Below, in pieces: positions 61,775 through 64,000 of a stretch of DNA of 64,000 bases. The notes under the pieces are model-generated. The model did not search any database. It worked only from the letters and a program-made list of their open reading frames with translations, and was not told the origin of the DNA. The stretch spans positions 36,907 to 100,906 of the forward strand of contig NZ_JAMXMV010000024.1 in the NCBI RefSeq assembly GCF_024055715.1, in the 5' to 3' direction. This DNA comes from Actinoallomurus soli (lineage in GTDB: Bacteria; Actinomycetota; Actinomycetes; Streptosporangiales; Streptosporangiaceae). Position 1 is the first letter of the stretch. Every line of letters starts with the position of its first letter. The translations under genes were made by a program, and so were the position numbers.

Positions 61775-63190
61775 ATGGCCACCTTCATAGGGATGCCGGC
61801 CTTCCCGGAGGCGTCGGCGCGGGCGGTCGGCGACGCGCAACTGCGCCACAACCTGCGCAAGGCAACCCACACGATCCGCGCCCGGCGCGCCGCCGTCGTC
61901 GCCGAACAGCCCGACTGGGCCGGGCTGCGCGCCGCCGGTGCGGCGATCAAGGACCGTACGCTCCGCCACCTCGACGTCTATCTCGAACGGCTGGAGTCCG
62001 CCGTCACGGCCGCCGGCGGTCACGTGCACTGGGCCGAGGACGCCGCCGAGGCCGATCGGATCGTCGTCGACCTGGTCAGGGCGACCGGCGAGACCGAGGT
62101 CGTCAAGGTCAAGTCGATGGCCACCCAGGAGATCGACCTGAACGCCGCGCTGGCCGCCGCCGGCATCCGCGCGTACGAGACCGACCTCGCGGAGCTGATC
62201 GTGCAGCTCGGTGATGACCTGCCCTCGCACATCCTCGTACCGGCGATCCACCGCAACCGCGCGGAGATCCGGGAGATCTTCAGCGGCCGGATGGCCTCCT
62301 GGGGCCGTCCCGCGCCCGAGGGCCTCACGGACGACCCGCGCGCCCTCGCCGAGGCCGCCCGGCTTCACCTGCGCGAACGCTTCCTGCGCGCCAAGGTCGG
62401 CATCTCCGGGGCGAACTTCGCGGTCGCCGAGACCGGCACCCTCGTGGTCCTGGAGTCCGAGGGCAACGGCCGGATGTGCGTGACGCTCCCCGAGACGCTG
62501 ATCTCGGTGGTCGGCATCGAGAAGATCGTGCCGACCTGGCGGGATCTCGAGGTCTTCCTGCAGCTGCTGCCCCGCTCGTCGACGGGGGAGCGGATGAACC
62601 CGTACACCTCGATGTGGACCGGCGCGACGGAGGGGCAGGAGTTCCATCTCGTCCTCGTCGACAACGGGCGCACCTCGGTGCTCGCCGACCGGGTCGGCCG
62701 CCAGGCGCTGCGCTGCATCCGCTGCTCGGCCTGCCTGAACGTCTGTCCCGTGTACGAGCGGGCGGGCGGCCACGCGTACGGCTCGGTGTACCCCGGGCCG
62801 ATCGGCGCGATCCTCACCCCGCAGCTGCGCGGCCTCACCGGGCCGCTGGAGGAGTCGCTTCCGTACGCCTCGACGCTGTGCGGCGCCTGCTACGACGTCT
62901 GCCCGGTCGCGATCAACATTCCCGAGGTGCTGCTCGACCTGCGCGCCAAGGTCGTCGCGGGAGACCATCGGGCCGAGCGTCTCGCGATGGGCGCGGCCCG
63001 CCGTGTCCTGGACCATCCGAAGTGGCTCGCCCTGGCCCAGCGCTCGGTCGGCCGGCTCCGCCGCTGGACCCCACGCCACCTGCCCGGACCGCTGTCGGCC
63101 TGGTCCGACACGCGCGAGGTGCCCGTACCGCCCCGCGAGTCGTTCCGCGACTGGTGGGCACGGCGGGCGGGCGAGGAGGGCGGCCGATGA
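61775..63190 (+). CDS. lutB: L-lactate utilisation iron-sulfur protein LutB
   Basis: Protein of 471 aa. LutB/YkgF architecture: N-terminal DUF162/LUD domain (to about 290; MATQEIDLNAAL, then GISGANFAVAETGTLVV) and a ferredoxin domain with Cys314, Cys317, Cys320 and Cys324 (CIRCSACLNVCPVY), then Cys369, Cys372 and Cys376 (CGACYDVCPVAI). It passes electrons from lactate oxidation. GGAGG eight bases before the ATG; its end overlaps the lutC start by ATGA. Confidence 0.94.
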   Translation: MATFIGMPAFPEASARAVGDAQLRHNLRKATHTIRARRAAVVAEQPDWAGLRAAGAAIKDRTLRHLDVYLERLESAVTAAGGHVHWAEDAAEADRIVVDLVRATGETEVVKVKSMATQEIDLNAALAAAGIRAYETDLAELIVQLGDDLPSHILVPAIHRNRAEIREIFSGRMASWGRPAPEGLTDDPRALAEAARLHLRERFLRAKVGISGANFAVAETGTLVVLESEGNGRMCVTLPETLISVVGIEKIVPTWRDLEVFLQLLPRSSTGERMNPYTSMWTGATEGQEFHLVLVDNGRTSVLADRVGRQALRCIRCSACLNVCPVYERAGGHAYGSVYPGPIGAILTPQLRGLTGPLEESLPYASTLCGACYDVCPVAINIPEVLLDLRAKVVAGDHRAERLAMGAARRVLDHPKWLALAQRSVGRLRRWTPRHLPGPLSAWSDTREVPVPPRESFRDWWARRAGEEGGR

Positions 63191-63810
63191 GCTCCCGGGA
63201 TCGGATCCTGGCCCGCGTCCGGGCGGCGCTCGCCGACGTTCCCCGTACGGAGACGCCGGAGGACGTCGAGGTGCCGCGCGCCTACGACCGGAGCCGCTCC
63301 GGGCCCGACGTCGTCGAGCTGCTGATCGACCGACTCGTCGACTACAGGGCGGTCGTGCGCGAGGTCACCGACGTGGTGGCGGCGGTCGCGGACGCGCTGG
63401 CCCGGCGCGGTGCCCACCGGGTGGCGGCGCCCGCGGGCGTCCCCGCCGCGTGGCTCGGCGGCGTGCAGGCGGTCCGTGACGACCCGGCCCTGTCCGCGGC
63501 CGACCTCGACGCCCTGGACGGCGTGGTGACCGGCTGCGCGGTCGCCGTCGCCGAGACCGGCACGATCGTCCTGGACTGCGCCGAGGACCAGGGCCGCCGC
63601 GCCCTCACCCTGATCCCCGACTACCACCTGTGCGTCGTCCGCCGGGACCGGATCGTCCGCACGGTCCCCGAGGCGCTGACGCGCCTCGACCCCTCCCGCC
63701 CGCAGACCTGGATCAGCGGTCCCTCGGCCACCAGCGACATCGAACTCGACCGCGTGGAGGGCGTCCACGGCCCCCGCACTCTGGAGGTCCTCATCACCCC
63801 GGCCCTGTGA
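63187..63810 (+). CDS. lutC: L-lactate utilisation protein LutC
   Basis: Protein of 207 aa with a LUD domain in the second half: GVVTGCAVAVAETGTIVLD, ALTLIPDYHLCVV and the C-terminal SATSDIELDRVEGVHGPRTL, the hallmark of LutC/YkgG. Last gene of the twelve-gene plus-strand operon; the next gene is convergent and begins to end at 63826. No clear terminator hairpin was found in the 15-bp gap. Confidence 0.94.
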   Translation: MSSRDRILARVRAALADVPRTETPEDVEVPRAYDRSRSGPDVVELLIDRLVDYRAVVREVTDVVAAVADALARRGAHRVAAPAGVPAAWLGGVQAVRDDPALSAADLDALDGVVTGCAVAVAETGTIVLDCAEDQGRRALTLIPDYHLCVVRRDRIVRTVPEALTRLDPSRPQTWISGPSATSDIELDRVEGVHGPRTLEVLITPAL

Positions 63811-63825
63811 GACGTGCGGGGGAGT

Positions 63826-64000
63826 TCACACGGGGAAGCGCACGCCGACCAGCCGCTCGGAGGATTCCCAGAGCCTGCGGGCGTCGTCCATGTCGCGCAG
63901 CGGAGCCCACAGCTCCTGCTGTGCGGGAGCGCCGCCGAGGCCGCCCGGTCCCTTGGGGCCGTAGAACCGGCCGCCCTGCGCGTCCGGGCCGGTCGCGGCC
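63826..64000 (-). CDS. SDR oxidoreductase, C-terminal part (runs off the window)
   Basis: Only the last 57 residues are present: AATGPDAQGGRFYGPKGPG, then GLGGAPAQQELW, then DDARRLWESSERLVGVRFPV and stop. The FYGPxGPGGLGG motif and the RLWExSERL ending are typical of retinol-dehydrogenase-like SDRs of actinomycetes. The start is outside the window. It converges on the lut operon. Confidence 0.7.
   Translation of the reverse strand, partial: AATGPDAQGGRFYGPKGPGGLGGAPAQQELWAPLRDMDDARRLWESSERLVGVRFPV

Overview
The window is high-GC DNA with GTG and TTG starts, strong GGAGG-type ribosome sites, DUF3068 and MCE proteins, an F420-type luciferase-like oxidoreductase, a mycothiol-type DinB protein and a PknB/PQQ kinase. 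This points to the chromosome of an actinomycete, most likely a Streptosporangiales/Thermomonosporaceae-like genus. The genus is an inference. No rRNA, tRNA, CRISPR array, phage or replication origin was seen.

1-11 kb: a DUF3068 membrane protein, a secreted M1 peptidase, a secreted M4 (thermolysin-type) peptidase, a large LAL-type ATPase/LuxR regulator, a nitronate monooxygenase-like flavoprotein behind a KstR-like palindrome, an adenosine deaminase-family enzyme and a small membrane protein. 11-20 kb: two gene remnants (one IS481), a TetR/SDR divergon with duplicated palindromes, a receptor Ser/Thr kinase, a second M1 peptidase, an Asp/Glu racemase-family protein and an OmpA-type lipoprotein.

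20-27 kb: an acyl-CoA catabolic cluster (EchA19-like crotonase, acyl-CoA ligase, two-domain DUF35 protein, two thiolase-fold proteins, FadD19-like ligase) resembling mycobacterial sterol side-chain genes. A DUF35 + thiolase operon with its own KstR-like site lies at 39-41 kb, next to a solitary MCE lipoprotein-like gene. 27-36 kb is a regulator-rich stretch (MarR, TetR, LysR, MFS pump, cysteine dioxygenase-like enzyme, zinc alcohol dehydrogenase). In it a MarR-MFS cassette sits between the dioxygenase gene and a second, broken copy of that gene's 3' end. 36-38 kb carries an N-succinylamino-acid racemase/GNAT pair. 41-51 kb holds an MFS/LysR divergon, SDRs, an LLM oxidoreductase, a cysteine-free IscA-fold protein, a coiled-coil protein, a DinB-fold protein, a DUF7064/7065-like + phosphotransferase operon, an MBL-fold hydrolase and a PspC peptide.

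51.5-63.8 kb is the most coherent system. It is a divergon controlled by a FadR-type GntR protein and encodes a complete non-phosphorylating L-fucose pathway: mutarotase, ABC uptake system, aldo/keto-reductase dehydrogenase, lactonase, L-fuconate dehydratase, SDR and FAH hydrolase. The predicted products are pyruvate and L-lactate, and the operon continues directly into lutABC, which oxidises L-lactate to pyruvate. Two near-perfect TGGTnnnACCA sites flank the divergent promoter. The window ends in the 3' part of an SDR on the minus strand.
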